DNA of 64,000 nucleotides from NCBI RefSeq assembly GCF_030408735.1, contig NZ_CP047204.1:2170001-2234000 (forward strand), written 5' to 3'. Below are positions 52,499-61,489 of this stretch, one piece after another; position 1 is the first letter of the stretch, and the number at the start of each line of letters is the position of its first letter. The translations under genes were made by a program, and so were the position numbers. The notes beneath the pieces are model-generated. The model saw nothing but the letters and a program-made list of their open reading frames with translations. It ran no database searches and was not told the origin of the DNA. Source of the DNA: Corynebacterium faecale. GTDB lineage: Bacteria; Actinomycetota; Actinomycetes; Mycobacteriales; Mycobacteriaceae.

Positions 52499-53009
52499 GG
52501 AAGGCTCCTTTAAAGCAAGAGGTCTGGTGGTGTGTGGGCATCAACAGTGATGTCCTCGCTTTGCCCCTTCGGGTACGTGCGATGTGACCAGACTAAGTGA
52601 TTGCCATCACTTGACCAATAGGTTTGCGAACTTTACCCAGTCACTACCCCCGTGAAAGCTTGGTCACACCAGTGACTTTGCCACACCTTCGCAGAACAGG
52701 CCGGTGAGCGGGCAATTCTCGAATCGTGACCGTTTGCCCAGTACAGACGTACTGGTGACGAAGGTCACGAACAAAGTGTGGCGGATGTTTCTTAACAAGA
52801 TTCGCAACAGGGGTAGCCACCCCCGCACAAAACTTAAAAACTCAAATGCGTTGACGACCCCATGCCCGATGCAGCATTGTGTGAAGCATGCCACCGCAAC
52901 AGAGGTTGTGAATCACTCCACCAGCTACCCGGAGTTGCACATCACACCACTGGCGAACGGCACTCAGACCGAATGCGCCTCAGCATTACCAAGAAGGAAG
53001 TGACTTCAG
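52499..53009. promoter_or_regulatory. aceB-aceA divergent control region
   Basis: No gene lies here. AAGTGATTGCCATCACTT (52595-52612) and TGGTGACGAAGGTCAC (52753-52768) both have the GTGA-N6-TCAC core of GlxR sites. AGGGGTAGCCACCCCCG (52809-52825) and ACTACCCCCG near 52643 look like RamA stretches. TTTGCGAACTTT near 52623 is a weaker RamB-like word. In C. glutamicum the ace genes are known targets of these regulators; the site assignments here are by eye. Confidence 0.75.
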
Positions 53010-54314
53010 ATGTCAAACGTTGGAACGCCACGCACCGCACAGGAAATTCAGCAGGATTGGGACACCAACCCACGCTGGAACGGCATCACCCGCGACTACA
53101 CCGCAGAGCAGGTTGCAGAGCTTCAGGGTTCTGTCGTTGAGGAGCAGACCCTCGCACGCCGCGGCGCTGAGATCCTCTGGGATGCAGTTTCCGCAGAAGG
53201 CGATGGCTACATCAACGCTCTGGGCGCCCTCACCGGTAACCAGGCAGTTCAGCAGGTCCGCGCCGGCCTCAAGGCTGTCTACCTCTCCGGCTGGCAGGTT
53301 GCAGGTGACGCCAACCTCTCCGGCCACACCTACCCTGACCAGTCCCTCTACCCTGCGAACTCCGTTCCAAGCGTTGTCCGCCGCATCAACAACGCACTGC
53401 TGCGCGCTGACGAAATCGCCCGCACCGAGGGTGACGATTCCGTCGACAACTGGGTTGTCCCAATCGTCGCCGACGGCGAAGCCGGCTTCGGTGGCGCACT
53501 GAACGTCTACGAACTGCAGAAGGCCATGATCGGTGCAGGTGCCGCTGGCACCCACTGGGAAGATCAGCTGGCTTCCGAGAAGAAGTGTGGCCACCTCGGC
53601 GGCAAGGTCCTCATCCCGACCCAGCAGCACATCCGCACCCTGAACGCTGCTCGCCTGGCTTCTGACGTTGCCAACGTTCCTTCCGTTGTCATCGCACGTA
53701 CCGACGCAGAGGCAGCAACCCTGATCACCTCTGACGTTGATGAGCGCGACCAGCCATTCATCACCGGTGAGCGCACCGCCGAGGGTTACTACCACGTCAA
53801 GAACGGCATTGAGCCCTGCATCGCCCGTGCAAAGTCCTACGCTCCTTACGCTGACATGATCTGGATGGAGACCGGTACTCCTGACCTGGCTCTGGCCAAG
53901 CAGTTCGCCGAGGCTGTCCACGAAGAATTCCCGGACCAGCTGCTCTCCTACAACTGCTCCCCATCCTTCAACTGGTCCGCACACCTTGACGCAGATGAGA
54001 TCGCCAAGTTCCAGAAGGAGCTGGGAGCCATGGGCTTCAAGTTCCAGTTCATCACCCTGGCTGGCTTCCACTCCCTCAACTACGGCATGTTCGACCTTGC
54101 CTACGGCTACGCACGCGAGGGCATGACCTCCTTCGTCGACCTGCAGAACCGTGAGTTCAAGGCTGCCGAAGAGCGCGGCTTCACCGCAGTCAAGCACCAG
54201 CGTGAGGTTGGTGCCGGCTACTTCGACACCATCGCCACCACCGTGGATCCAAACTCCTCCACCACCTCCCTCAAGGGCTCCACCGAGGAGTCCCAGTTCG
54301 AGGCTGCTCACTAA
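53010..54314 (+). CDS. aceA: Isocitrate lyase
   Basis: Cleaves isocitrate to glyoxylate and succinate, the entry step of the glyoxylate bypass. The 434-residue protein has the active-site motif [10 protein letters not shown] near residue 191, the [11 protein letters not shown] metal-binding region near 153 and [11 protein letters not shown] near 311. GAAGGAAG lies before the ATG. Its C-terminus is the short bacterial type. A 15-bp terminator follows at 54369. Highly biased codons, such as a preference for ATC, GTC and CTC, suggest strong expression. Confidence 0.97.
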   Translation: MSNVGTPRTAQEIQQDWDTNPRWNGITRDYTAEQVAELQGSVVEEQTLARRGAEILWDAVSAEGDGYINALGALTGNQAVQQVRAGLKAVYLSGWQVAGDANLSGHTYPDQSLYPANSVPSVVRRINNALLRADEIARTEGDDSVDNWVVPIVADGEAGFGGALNVYELQKAMIGAGAAGTHWEDQLASEKKCGHLGGKVLIPTQQHIRTLNAARLASDVANVPSVVIARTDAEAATLITSDVDERDQPFITGERTAEGYYHVKNGIEPCIARAKSYAPYADMIWMETGTPDLALAKQFAEAVHEEFPDQLLSYNCSPSFNWSAHLDADEIAKFQKELGAMGFKFQFITLAGFHSLNYGMFDLAYGYAREGMTSFVDLQNREFKAAEERGFTAVKHQREVGAGYFDTIATTVDPNSSTTSLKGSTEESQFEAAH

Positions 54315-54368
54315 GAACAACCCCCGGCCCACTGGGTACTCAATCCGTAGGGCCAACTCTTTCCACAG

Positions 54369-54403
54369 AACACCCCCGCCAGCACACCGCTGGCGGGGGT
54401 GTT
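54369..54403 (+). terminator. Intrinsic terminator of aceA
   Basis: AACACCCCCGCCAGC pairs perfectly with GCTGGCGGGGGTGTT around a five-base loop, 55 bases after the aceA stop. Confidence 0.85.
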
Positions 54404-54568
54404 CCGCGTGCGTGATGCTTCTTCACGACCCCTCCCCCAAGCCTTCCCCGTCACCCCGGCACATCACCGATTGTTTGATCACACCAAGAGCTCTCCAGGC
54501 CTCATAACCGCACATCCGGGCCTAGACTGGACATACTCTTCCCTATTCCTACCGAGCATGATCACGCC

Positions 54569-56446
54569 TTGAACCAAGGTGACGAAAGAAGTTCCTTGAC
54601 CCAGCATCATGATGAGAGACCCCCACAGCGCCAAAACCCCTTGAAGCTCTTCACCGCCTTCCATACGCCGGGCCCCCGGTGGCCCGGCGCCCTCCGGGCT
54701 GCCCTGGCGCTACTCATTCCCGGCGCAGTTGCGTTATTGCTCGGTTTTGACACGGAGATGCTGCTCATCGCCGCCGGCGGGTTCACCGTGATCTACGGTG
54801 AGGGACACCCCTACCGCAAACGGCTGTCAGTGATGCTGACCGCCGGCGTCCTCCTGGCATCAGGCGCCATGACCGGAGCTTTTGTGGGTGAACTGGTCTG
54901 GGGACAGATCAATGCCGGCGGTTCCCTCTGGTGGATGCTTCTCATCGTCTTCTTCGTCACGGCACTGGCCACGACGGGCACCTGGATCCAGAATGCCCTC
55001 CGGCTTCCTCCGCCGGGGAGCTTCTTCATCGTCATGGTGGCCGGTGGATCCACCATGGTGGCCCGACTCGGACTCAATCCCGTGGAAGTGGGGCTCTGGG
55101 CACTGATCGGCGTGGCCACCGGATTAATCCTGGGCATGCTTCCCGCGCTGATCTCACCACACGGCCCCGAAGAGAAGTCCGTGGACGTGCTGGAAAAGGC
55201 GCTCAAGGATTTCCAGAAGGCACCACAACCTGCCGTGGCCAAGAACCACCAGGCAGAGACAGCCCTGTCCAATGCCTGGTTCGCGTTATCGGATGCGGGC
55301 ATTCTCTCCGGGGGTCAGGTGCGAAAAAGTGCCCAGTCGGACCTGGTGGCCCGGGTCCAGCGCGCACACACCAAACTCGCGATCCTGAATACCCGGGTGC
55401 ATGGCCAACCGATCGGCGAAGCCTCGGACAGCCACAACTATGTTGACCTCACCCGAACAGCCATCCCGCATGCCCGACCCTCGATCACCTACCGCTTCTA
55501 CCGCAGCGCCTCCCTGGACAGCCATGCCACCATCACAGCCGGCAAGGTGATGGTCTCTGCGCTGCTCATGGGTGTCGCAGGCCTGGCCCTGGGACTGGGG
55601 CGGCCCGACTGGGCCATCGTCTCCGGGCTGCTCGTGCTGCAATGGGGACCTGACCGGATCCCCGGCACGATCCGTGGCCTGCACCGCATGGTGGGCTCAA
55701 TCGTGGGCGTTGGCCTCTACGCACTGTTGCACCTGGCCGGCGTGGAGGGCTGGTCCCTGCTCATCGCCCTGGCCATCTGCCAATTCTTCGCCGAAGTGTT
55801 TGTGGTGCGCAATTATGCGATCTGCGTCATCTTCACCACTCCCCTGGCGCTGCTCATGGGCAATGCTGTTACAGAGCCGCTCGGGGAGATCGTGGTATCG
55901 CGTTCCGTGGAGGTGCTGTTATCCATCATCTTCGCCCTGCTGCTGCTCTGGTTCTTCGTTCCCAAGGCGGAATCCCGGCATCATGCCCGTCTGGTGCGTC
56001 GCGCACAGGACGCCATGGCGGCACTACTGGGCCGCGTCCTGGTGACCAAACCTTCGGAGGCACTGGCGGAACGACGTGACCTTCAGTTTGAGCTGCTCAG
56101 TGAACGCCGGGGCGCACAATCCCGTGCCGTGAACTCACCCGGAGACTCTGATGCCTACTGGGTGGATCACCTTCGCATCCAACGCGCGGGCTACACCCTT
56201 CTTGATTACTGCACCACCAACGCCAACCGCAGGATCCCCCTCGATGAAATCGGTGAATTGGCCACGATGGTCAAAGACATCACCTTTAATCTGGATACCG
56301 CGACAATGAACCCCACAGTGTCTCGCGGAGGATCTCCAGCGGCACAGGTTTCAGATCCCACGCCTCAACCCCCACGTCAACCTGGCCCCGGCCCGTCACC
56401 GGGAACGTCGAGTGGAGATGCCCGTGAATCAGGTAAGGAACAGTGA
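54569..56446 (+). CDS. FUSC-family membrane protein
   Basis: About 625 residues with two groups of hydrophobic segments (residues 40-200 and 325-460) separated by a soluble region, the layout of FUSC/YccS/ArAE proteins thought to export aromatic acids. RPDWAIVSGLLVLQWGPDRI near 350 and VGSIVGVGLYALLHLAG are family-like. The start is uncertain: a TTG at 54569 is the longest choice and a TTG at 54596 is also possible. The last 45 residues are low-complexity (PPRQPGPGPSPGTSS) and lie entirely inside the convergent phosphoesterase gene, overlapping it by 161 bases. Substrate unknown. Confidence 0.8.
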   Translation: MNQGDERSSLTQHHDERPPQRQNPLKLFTAFHTPGPRWPGALRAALALLIPGAVALLLGFDTEMLLIAAGGFTVIYGEGHPYRKRLSVMLTAGVLLASGAMTGAFVGELVWGQINAGGSLWWMLLIVFFVTALATTGTWIQNALRLPPPGSFFIVMVAGGSTMVARLGLNPVEVGLWALIGVATGLILGMLPALISPHGPEEKSVDVLEKALKDFQKAPQPAVAKNHQAETALSNAWFALSDAGILSGGQVRKSAQSDLVARVQRAHTKLAILNTRVHGQPIGEASDSHNYVDLTRTAIPHARPSITYRFYRSASLDSHATITAGKVMVSALLMGVAGLALGLGRPDWAIVSGLLVLQWGPDRIPGTIRGLHRMVGSIVGVGLYALLHLAGVEGWSLLIALAICQFFAEVFVVRNYAICVIFTTPLALLMGNAVTEPLGEIVVSRSVEVLLSIIFALLLLWFFVPKAESRHHARLVRRAQDAMAALLGRVLVTKPSEALAERRDLQFELLSERRGAQSRAVNSPGDSDAYWVDHLRIQRAGYTLLDYCTTNANRRIPLDEIGELATMVKDITFNLDTATMNPTVSRGGSPAAQVSDPTPQPPRQPGPGPSPGTSSGDARESGKEQ

Positions 56447-56879
56447 GGCGGAGATCGTCATAGCGTGAGGGCATACCCACATGGTCCTGACCCGGTCGTG
56501 GGAAATGGCAGAGATAGACATCCTCGCCATCCCATCTCATCTTTTGATACGCCTGGACCGAATCGAAGACCTCCAGGAATCTACGCTGGCGCCTGAACGC
56601 AGACTTAAACAGTGGATGACAGGAATCGTGATTTCCCGGCACCAGGTGCTTCTCGACTCCCGGGAGCCTGTCATCGATCAGCGTCAACGCACGCTCCTCC
56701 GCCTCGGACCGGCCACTCGAGAGATCCCCGAGTACCCAGAGGACATCCCCCGGGCGCACCGCCTCAGCGAGGTTGGCCAGGATCGTCTCATCATGCTCAC
56801 CGGTGGTGGAAAAACCCCGCAGGTCAGACAGGAATTTGTGCCCCAGGTGGAGATCGGAGATAAACCACGTCGTTGTCAT
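56286..56879 (-). CDS. Calcineurin-like metallophosphoesterase
   Basis: A 197-residue protein with the full set of metal-binding motifs: DLHLGH at residues 9-14, GDLSSG near 51 (D-x-x-x-x-G form), GNHD near 82, and HGHLH near 152. Such small enzymes hydrolyse phosphoesters; the target is unknown. The C-terminal quarter is encoded opposite the end of the FUSC-type gene, yet includes the conserved HGHLH block, so this reading frame is the constrained one in the overlap. The ATG at 56879 starts MTTTWFISDLHLG as in relatives. Confidence 0.88.
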   Translation of the reverse strand: MTTTWFISDLHLGHKFLSDLRGFSTTGEHDETILANLAEAVRPGDVLWVLGDLSSGRSEAEERALTLIDDRLPGVEKHLVPGNHDSCHPLFKSAFRRQRRFLEVFDSVQAYQKMRWDGEDVYLCHFPRPGQDHVGMPSRYDDLRLTVPYLIHGHLHSTFPVTGRGQVDVGVEAWDLKPVPLEILRETLWGSLSRYPD

Positions 56880-56987
56880 GGCGCCAGTCTAGTGAACTCC
56901 CGAAAAACCCAAGGGCGGAGACAACCTCCGGTATCCACGGGCTCCCCGCAGATCCTCCATGAGGGCCTCAAGCAGCCTCTGTCCGTG

Positions 56988-57048
56988 CATAACGTCACAA
57001 GATTTTAGAGAAAGCGGCCCATATTCTCGGAAATCTTGTGACGTTATG
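56988..57048. repeat. 18-bp perfect inverted repeat
   Basis: CATAACGTCACAAGATTT (56988-57005) and its exact complement (57031-57048) flank a 25-base centre that can itself pair (GAGAA/TTCTC). It lies between the phosphoesterase promoter and the next terminator. Confidence 0.85.
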
Positions 57049-57102
57049 TACGGCCCCTCCGCTCACGCCCGCAAGAACCCACTTTTTCCCCCTCAAACCC
57101 AA

Positions 57103-57134
57103 GGGCGGGTACACCGTGTGTGGTGTACCCGCCC
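57103..57134 (-). terminator. Terminator of the 82-residue gene
   Basis: GGGCGGGTACACC pairs perfectly with GGTGTACCCGCCC around a six-base loop. It is just downstream of the leftward gene ending at 57159. Confidence 0.75.
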
Positions 57135-57158
57135 GACGTACTGGGAGCTGGCCAGTTT

Positions 57159-57407
57159 TTAGGCGGCCATTGGGCCGTGATCGAGGGAGCTGAAATCCAG
57201 GGACTGCAGGGCTGCAGCAGCTTCCTTCTCGATGAAAATCTTGCTGAACATCGTGACCTTTGCGTCACGGCGGGAGGCGATGGAGTCCAAGACTTCATCA
57301 ACGGTCCGAGGCTCGACGAGGCCGGCGAAGCGTGCATGAAGGTCCTCGCGGACGCTCCACAGGTGATCTGCCTTGACCGAGCGGAGTGCGGCGTTCTTGA
57401 TAGCCAT
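57159..57407 (-). CDS. Small conserved protein, 82 aa
   Basis: MAIKNAALRSVKADHLWSVR starts a soluble, mostly helical protein. VEPRTVDEVLDSIASRRDAK and IFIEKEAAAALQSLDF look like two amphipathic helices. AAAGGA nine bases upstream gives a good start. The gene has its own terminator. I do not recognise the family with certainty; it could be a small dimerising helical-bundle protein. The 380 bases upstream (57408-57790) contain no other gene. Confidence 0.75.
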   Translation of the reverse strand: MAIKNAALRSVKADHLWSVREDLHARFAGLVEPRTVDEVLDSIASRRDAKVTMFSKIFIEKEAAAALQSLDFSSLDHGPMAA

Positions 57408-57664
57408 TGTCGTTTCCTTTCTTTTCCCGAGGGAGTTTACTTTCCAACCCCCGGTTGTTTACCTAGCGTTAACCTTAGTTCATCTAAGAGCAATCTACAA
57501 TAACCAGAAGTGCCTTGGTAGTGGGTTGAAGCCAATTGTTTTGCCCAGCACCCCCACCCGCACCCATGGATGGGATAAATATTCAGCCACGATAATCCAT
57601 AAAACCCCAGGTCACAGCACCCCCGCCGTGCCGAATTGCCATGTCCATCACGAAAACAAAGTAA

Positions 57665-57680
57665 GGTGATGACCATCACC
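57665..57680. promoter_or_regulatory. GlxR-like palindrome
   Basis: GGTGATGACCATCACC has the GTGA-N6-TCAC core and lies 110 bases before the rightward gene at 57791. This is the only clear signal in the 57408-57790 gap. Confidence 0.5.
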
Positions 57681-57790
57681 CCCAGTGGTGAATAATACCG
57701 CTTAAGCTGTGCTTTTCCATCAGGTTTTCAGTTCAGTACCTATGCTGGGGACAGCTACATATAGAAGTCATTGAATGGATAGGAGATGGC

Positions 57791-58786
57791 ATGCACGACT
57801 TCGAAACCACCATCGACCGCATCCGGAGGGAGCAGGACCCCTCCTCGCGGGGACGCGTGGAACAGTTCATCGTGGAAGTTGTCCGCAGCCTGCCCAACCT
57901 CACCACCAAGCAGGCCGCTTCCCTATCAATCCAGTTGCTTGAGGCACTCCAATTCGCTGATTCCTCGGGAAACACGTCGACAAGCTCACCGATCATGCAG
58001 GCACGCGGTTTCAACGCGCTCGCCGAGATGACCGCGGACCTGGAAGTCCGCAGCGATGCCGAATGGCACTCCTTCGGGTTCCACCCCGTCGAGACTGCGC
58101 ATCCCCTCATGGTGGCGATCCCCCAGATTGAGATCTTCTACCTGCGTTCCGATGTCGCATCGGAGGATCCGGAGGCTGCAGTGCCGGACTTCCAGGAGAA
58201 TCAGGCCATGTGGCGCAACCGCCTCGGGACAGCCACGGAGGAGCACCTTATATACAAGGAGTTCACGGGCCCCGGTGATGCTGAACGCGCCGTCCGGATG
58301 CTGGGCAACCTGTGGAAGATCGGCGTGGTGGTCACACGGAACACCAAGAGCAAACTGGGATTCTGCGATGTGATCAACACACCGGAGGGCGGGGAAAAAC
58401 CCTTCCCACTCATGGATGAGCAGAACTGCTGGTATCACATTCAGATTTCTGAGTCGCTGGGTGAGAATCAGGTCCCGGAGATCATCAGGTGCGTGGCGGA
58501 GATCTTCACCGGTTATCACCCACAGTTCTGGGAGGCTGACTCCGTTCCATCAGGAAAACTACGGATCCAGGAGTCAGAGGCGGCCACCTATATCGCCTTG
58601 TCGCGCCTGGGACTTCCCGACCGAACCGGCAACACCGCCTGGTCCAACAGTTATATCTCCACACACCCACTCTCCCCGGCCTTCCGATGGGATGTGGTGC
58701 TGGAAGCTTCACACCAGCTGGAGAACCTGCTCAGAGGGGATACCGTGGCGGTCACTGCCGCACCCGAAGAGAAGCCCGGTGAATAG
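57791..58786 (+). CDS. Hypothetical cytoplasmic protein, 331 aa
   Basis: MHDFETTIDRIRREQDPSSR begins a soluble acidic protein without signal peptide or membrane segments. GGAG six or so bases before the ATG supports the start. A Trp-rich central part (AEWHSFGFHPVETAHPLMVA, QAMWRNRLG) and ISESLGENQVPEIIRCVAEI suggest a mixed alpha/beta fold. No catalytic motif is recognised. It is flanked by a GlxR-like palindrome upstream and the lamin-tail protein gene downstream. Function unknown. Confidence 0.75.
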   Translation: MHDFETTIDRIRREQDPSSRGRVEQFIVEVVRSLPNLTTKQAASLSIQLLEALQFADSSGNTSTSSPIMQARGFNALAEMTADLEVRSDAEWHSFGFHPVETAHPLMVAIPQIEIFYLRSDVASEDPEAAVPDFQENQAMWRNRLGTATEEHLIYKEFTGPGDAERAVRMLGNLWKIGVVVTRNTKSKLGFCDVINTPEGGEKPFPLMDEQNCWYHIQISESLGENQVPEIIRCVAEIFTGYHPQFWEADSVPSGKLRIQESEAATYIALSRLGLPDRTGNTAWSNSYISTHPLSPAFRWDVVLEASHQLENLLRGDTVAVTAAPEEKPGE

Positions 58787-58932
58787 TTGATGCATTAACC
58801 AACTATTCATCCAGTGGTAAGACGTCGCTCATTACTGACACCTACGGTTCTTGTGTCCCAAGAACATCAGAGTTCCCGCCTCCCGGTTTATCCCATACCG
58901 TGGCGGGAGCAGTGATACTGAAAGTAGTTGAA

Positions 58933-60468
58933 GTGAATAAGCGTCTCCTCCTCGCCGGGCCCCTCGCCCTGGCCATCGCCATGTCCCCACTGCAGACCAT
59001 GACTGCGACGGCACAAACGGAACAGTCCGTGGTGATCAATGAAGTGGAATCCAACGGTGACCCGGTTGGTGACTGGATCGAGTTGCACAACACGGATATC
59101 GTCAACTCCTTTGATATCTCCGGCTGGTCCTTCGTGGACAATGACCCGACCCACACCCCGTATTACTTCCCCGAGGGCACCATCGTGGAGTCCGGTGGTT
59201 ATATCTCCTTCTACACCGAGTCCACCGGTGGCTTCGGCCTCGGCGGCAACGATTCCGTCACCTTGTTTGACGGTGAGGGCCGCATCGTGGACTTTGTTGA
59301 CTGGAACGGCCACGCAGAGACCACCCTGGGGCGCTTCCCAGGTGAGGATCCCGAATGGGCCGTCACCGGCGAAGGCAGCAGGAACGGCATCAATGTTCCT
59401 GCTGGGGAGCGCGAGGAGATTGCCAACGCCACCCTTCCTTATCACGACATCGCCATCACCGACCTCAACCTGGGCGGGGACTTCGCCATCGAGGACATGT
59501 CCGGTGCCGATTTCGATGCCAGCGGTCGCGCCTGGGTTGTGAACAATGACGCCGGTGACATCTATCTGCTCGACCATGATGTGGACACCGACACCTACAC
59601 CCCGGCGGGCCACTGGCAGGTCACCTACCCAGGTGGCACCGGCACCCCGGACGGCGAGGGCATCGCTGTCACCAGTGACGGTTCCATCTACCTGGCCACC
59701 GAGCGCAACAACGATGATAAGAGCACCTCACGCCCATCCGTCCTGCGTTTCGACGCCCCGACCGGCACCTCCGGTCAGCTCACCGCAACCCAGGAATGGG
59801 ATCTCTCCGGGTTCACCGGCGTGATCGGTGCCAACTCCGGCCTGGAGACCATCACCCAGCTCGAGGGCGATATCTTCGCCGTGGGTGTTGAAGGCACCGG
59901 TGAGGTCATCGTGGTTGACCTCTCAGAGCAGGAACCTGCACACATCCAGACGTTCCAGTCCGAGTTCCAGGGCGTCATGGCGATGGATTACAACGCTTCC
60001 ACCCGCACCCTGCATGTGCTCTGCGATGAAGTCTGCGAAGGCGCATCCCAGTTCCTGACCTGGGATGGTACCGCACTCACGGAAGCTGATGACCGTATCT
60101 ACGCCCGCCCGGCCAACCTCGGCAACTTCGCCAACGAGGGTTACGCGTCCCACACCGCACAAGGCGCGTGCATCGACGGTACCCAGACCACGTACACCAA
60201 CCACCTGTGGGCCGATGACTCCGTCTACGGTGGCATCAGCCTCCGCTCCGCACAGGAGATCGTGACTACCGATTCCTGTGGCGATGTGCCAGCTGACGAT
60301 GACCGCAATCAGACCTCCGGTTCCACCACCGGCTTTGCGGCCGGCAGCGCCGTGGGTGCCCTGTCCGCCGGCATCCTCGGTGTCTTCGGCATCATGGGTG
60401 CCCTGGGTGGCATCCTCCAGCAGGTTCTGGCGGCGTTCCCCGCCTTGAAGCAGTTCATCCGCTTCTAA
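58933..60468 (+). CDS. Secreted lamin-tail domain plus phytase-like propeller protein
   Basis: A 511-residue exported protein starting at a GTG (58933): MNKRLLLAGPLALAIAMSPL, cleavage after TATAQ near residue 29. Residues 33-135 are a lamin-tail (LTD) domain (VVINEVESNGDPVGDWIELH, DISGWSFVDNDP). Residues 155-440 resemble the esterase-like phytase propeller (DFAIEDMSGADFDASGRAWV, GIAVTSDGSIYLATERNND). A Thr/Ser linker and a hydrophobic C-terminus (GALSAGILGVFGIMGALGGI) end it. It would be surface-held; calcium-dependent phosphoester binding is a guess. A 14-bp terminator follows. Confidence 0.82.
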   Translation: MNKRLLLAGPLALAIAMSPLQTMTATAQTEQSVVINEVESNGDPVGDWIELHNTDIVNSFDISGWSFVDNDPTHTPYYFPEGTIVESGGYISFYTESTGGFGLGGNDSVTLFDGEGRIVDFVDWNGHAETTLGRFPGEDPEWAVTGEGSRNGINVPAGEREEIANATLPYHDIAITDLNLGGDFAIEDMSGADFDASGRAWVVNNDAGDIYLLDHDVDTDTYTPAGHWQVTYPGGTGTPDGEGIAVTSDGSIYLATERNNDDKSTSRPSVLRFDAPTGTSGQLTATQEWDLSGFTGVIGANSGLETITQLEGDIFAVGVEGTGEVIVVDLSEQEPAHIQTFQSEFQGVMAMDYNASTRTLHVLCDEVCEGASQFLTWDGTALTEADDRIYARPANLGNFANEGYASHTAQGACIDGTQTTYTNHLWADDSVYGGISLRSAQEIVTTDSCGDVPADDDRNQTSGSTTGFAAGSAVGALSAGILGVFGIMGALGGILQQVLAAFPALKQFIRF

Positions 60469-60491
60469 CCTGACGCTGCGGCACCAACATT

Positions 60492-60524
60492 AAAACCGGT
60501 ATCTCCGTGAGATACCGGTTTTTG
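60492..60524 (+). terminator. Intrinsic terminator of the lamin-tail protein gene
   Basis: AAAACCGGTATCT pairs with AGATACCGGTTTT around a short loop, with more T after it. Confidence 0.9.
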
Positions 60525-60647
60525 CTTGTCGACGAAAAGCTCATCCAACCCGCTGGTGCTATCTTCTGAGAATCCACCTAGATACTGAGAGACTCTTATA
60601 CTCACTCAGGAATGAACGTCAGTGCAGGTTGGCTTTGAGCCAGTTTC

Positions 60648-61190
60648 TTACCAGCCTGGGTGGCCCTTGCTGTTGGTGGCATTAGCAGGCTCCCACAGTC
60701 CACGGAACACGAAGACCTGCTGACCGTTGGGGCGCACCGCCAGTCCGACTGCACCGTGGCTGATCTGTGATTCCAGGAGGATCCGGTTGTGTGGAGGGGA
60801 GTTCTTCCAGGACTGCATGGCCTGCTCCGCAGAGTTGGCATAAGCGACTGCCTCCCAGAAGTTTCCACCCTCCGGGTGATGTGGCCCCATGCCACTGTCT
60901 GCGAGGTACTGGGCCCACTGACCTGCACCGTTAGCGAATCCACCATCAAGAGCAACCGGGCGGAGACCGTTCTCAGCGCGGTAGGCGTTGATCAGGTCGA
61001 GCACATAGCGGGCATCTGCTGACACCTGGGTGGTGCCGGCATACGGGGCGGCGTCCTGCATGACCGTGGTGCCGAAACCGGAGGAGCTGAATGCCTGGGC
61101 CGGTGCTGCCACGACACCCTGGATGGCGGTGGCGGCGATGATGGTGGTCGCTGCGAGAGCTCCGAGCTTCTTGGTGGTGAACTGGAACAT
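60648..61190 (-). CDS. Secreted CAP/SCP-domain protein
   Basis: A 180-residue exported protein. MFQFTTKKLGALAATTIIAA is a signal peptide with AQA cleavage near residue 33. From about 55 the CAP fold follows: YVLDLINAYRAENGLRPVAL, GQWAQYLADSG, HHPEGGNFWEAVAYA and SWKNSPPHNRILLESQ, the block order of bacterial CAP proteins, with the His and Glu residues of the cavity. AAAGGAG ahead of the ATG is a strong ribosome binding site. Role in the envelope unknown. Confidence 0.88.
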   Translation of the reverse strand: MFQFTTKKLGALAATTIIAATAIQGVVAAPAQAFSSSGFGTTVMQDAAPYAGTTQVSADARYVLDLINAYRAENGLRPVALDGGFANGAGQWAQYLADSGMGPHHPEGGNFWEAVAYANSAEQAMQSWKNSPPHNRILLESQISHGAVGLAVRPNGQQVFVFRGLWEPANATNSKGHPGW

Positions 61191-61299
61191 GATTCTCCTT
61201 TGGAATCCTCAGGGATACTTTCTTGGTCTGACCTAAGCTTAGACTGAGAGAATCATTAGTACTACTATGTATTTTTAAATAAGAATGTTGCCATATCAG

Positions 61300-61335
61300 C
61301 AGCTCAGGGGAAGATGCCCCCTGAGCTGCGCTTTT
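61300..61335 (+). terminator. Plus-strand terminator-like hairpin
   Basis: CAGCTCAGGGG pairs with CCCCTGAGCTG, followed by CGCTTTT. No rightward gene precedes it. The 61191-61489 stretch has no gene. Confidence 0.55.
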
Positions 61336-61422
61336 AAAACCTGAGAAGAAAATGAGATCTTAGACACACCTGAGTTTTTCGGTGTTTTTTCTCAGAAAAC
61401 TTCTTGAATCAGGGAAAAATTA

Positions 61423-61452
61423 AGCCCGGATCCCCTTTCGGGAATCCGGGCT
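61423..61452 (-). terminator. Intrinsic terminator of the TRAP operon
   Basis: AGCCCGGAT pairs with ATCCGGGCT, with an inner CCC/GGG stem. On the minus strand TTAATTTTT follows. Confidence 0.85.
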
Positions 61453-61489
61453 CACACAAAGTTGACCATGCCAGTGGACAAGGTGGCTA

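Noticed and set aside
53013..54356. 447-codon open frame opposite aceA
   Set aside because: It is the antisense of the strongly codon-biased aceA gene; the long opening comes from codon bias and the sequence has no recognisable domain.
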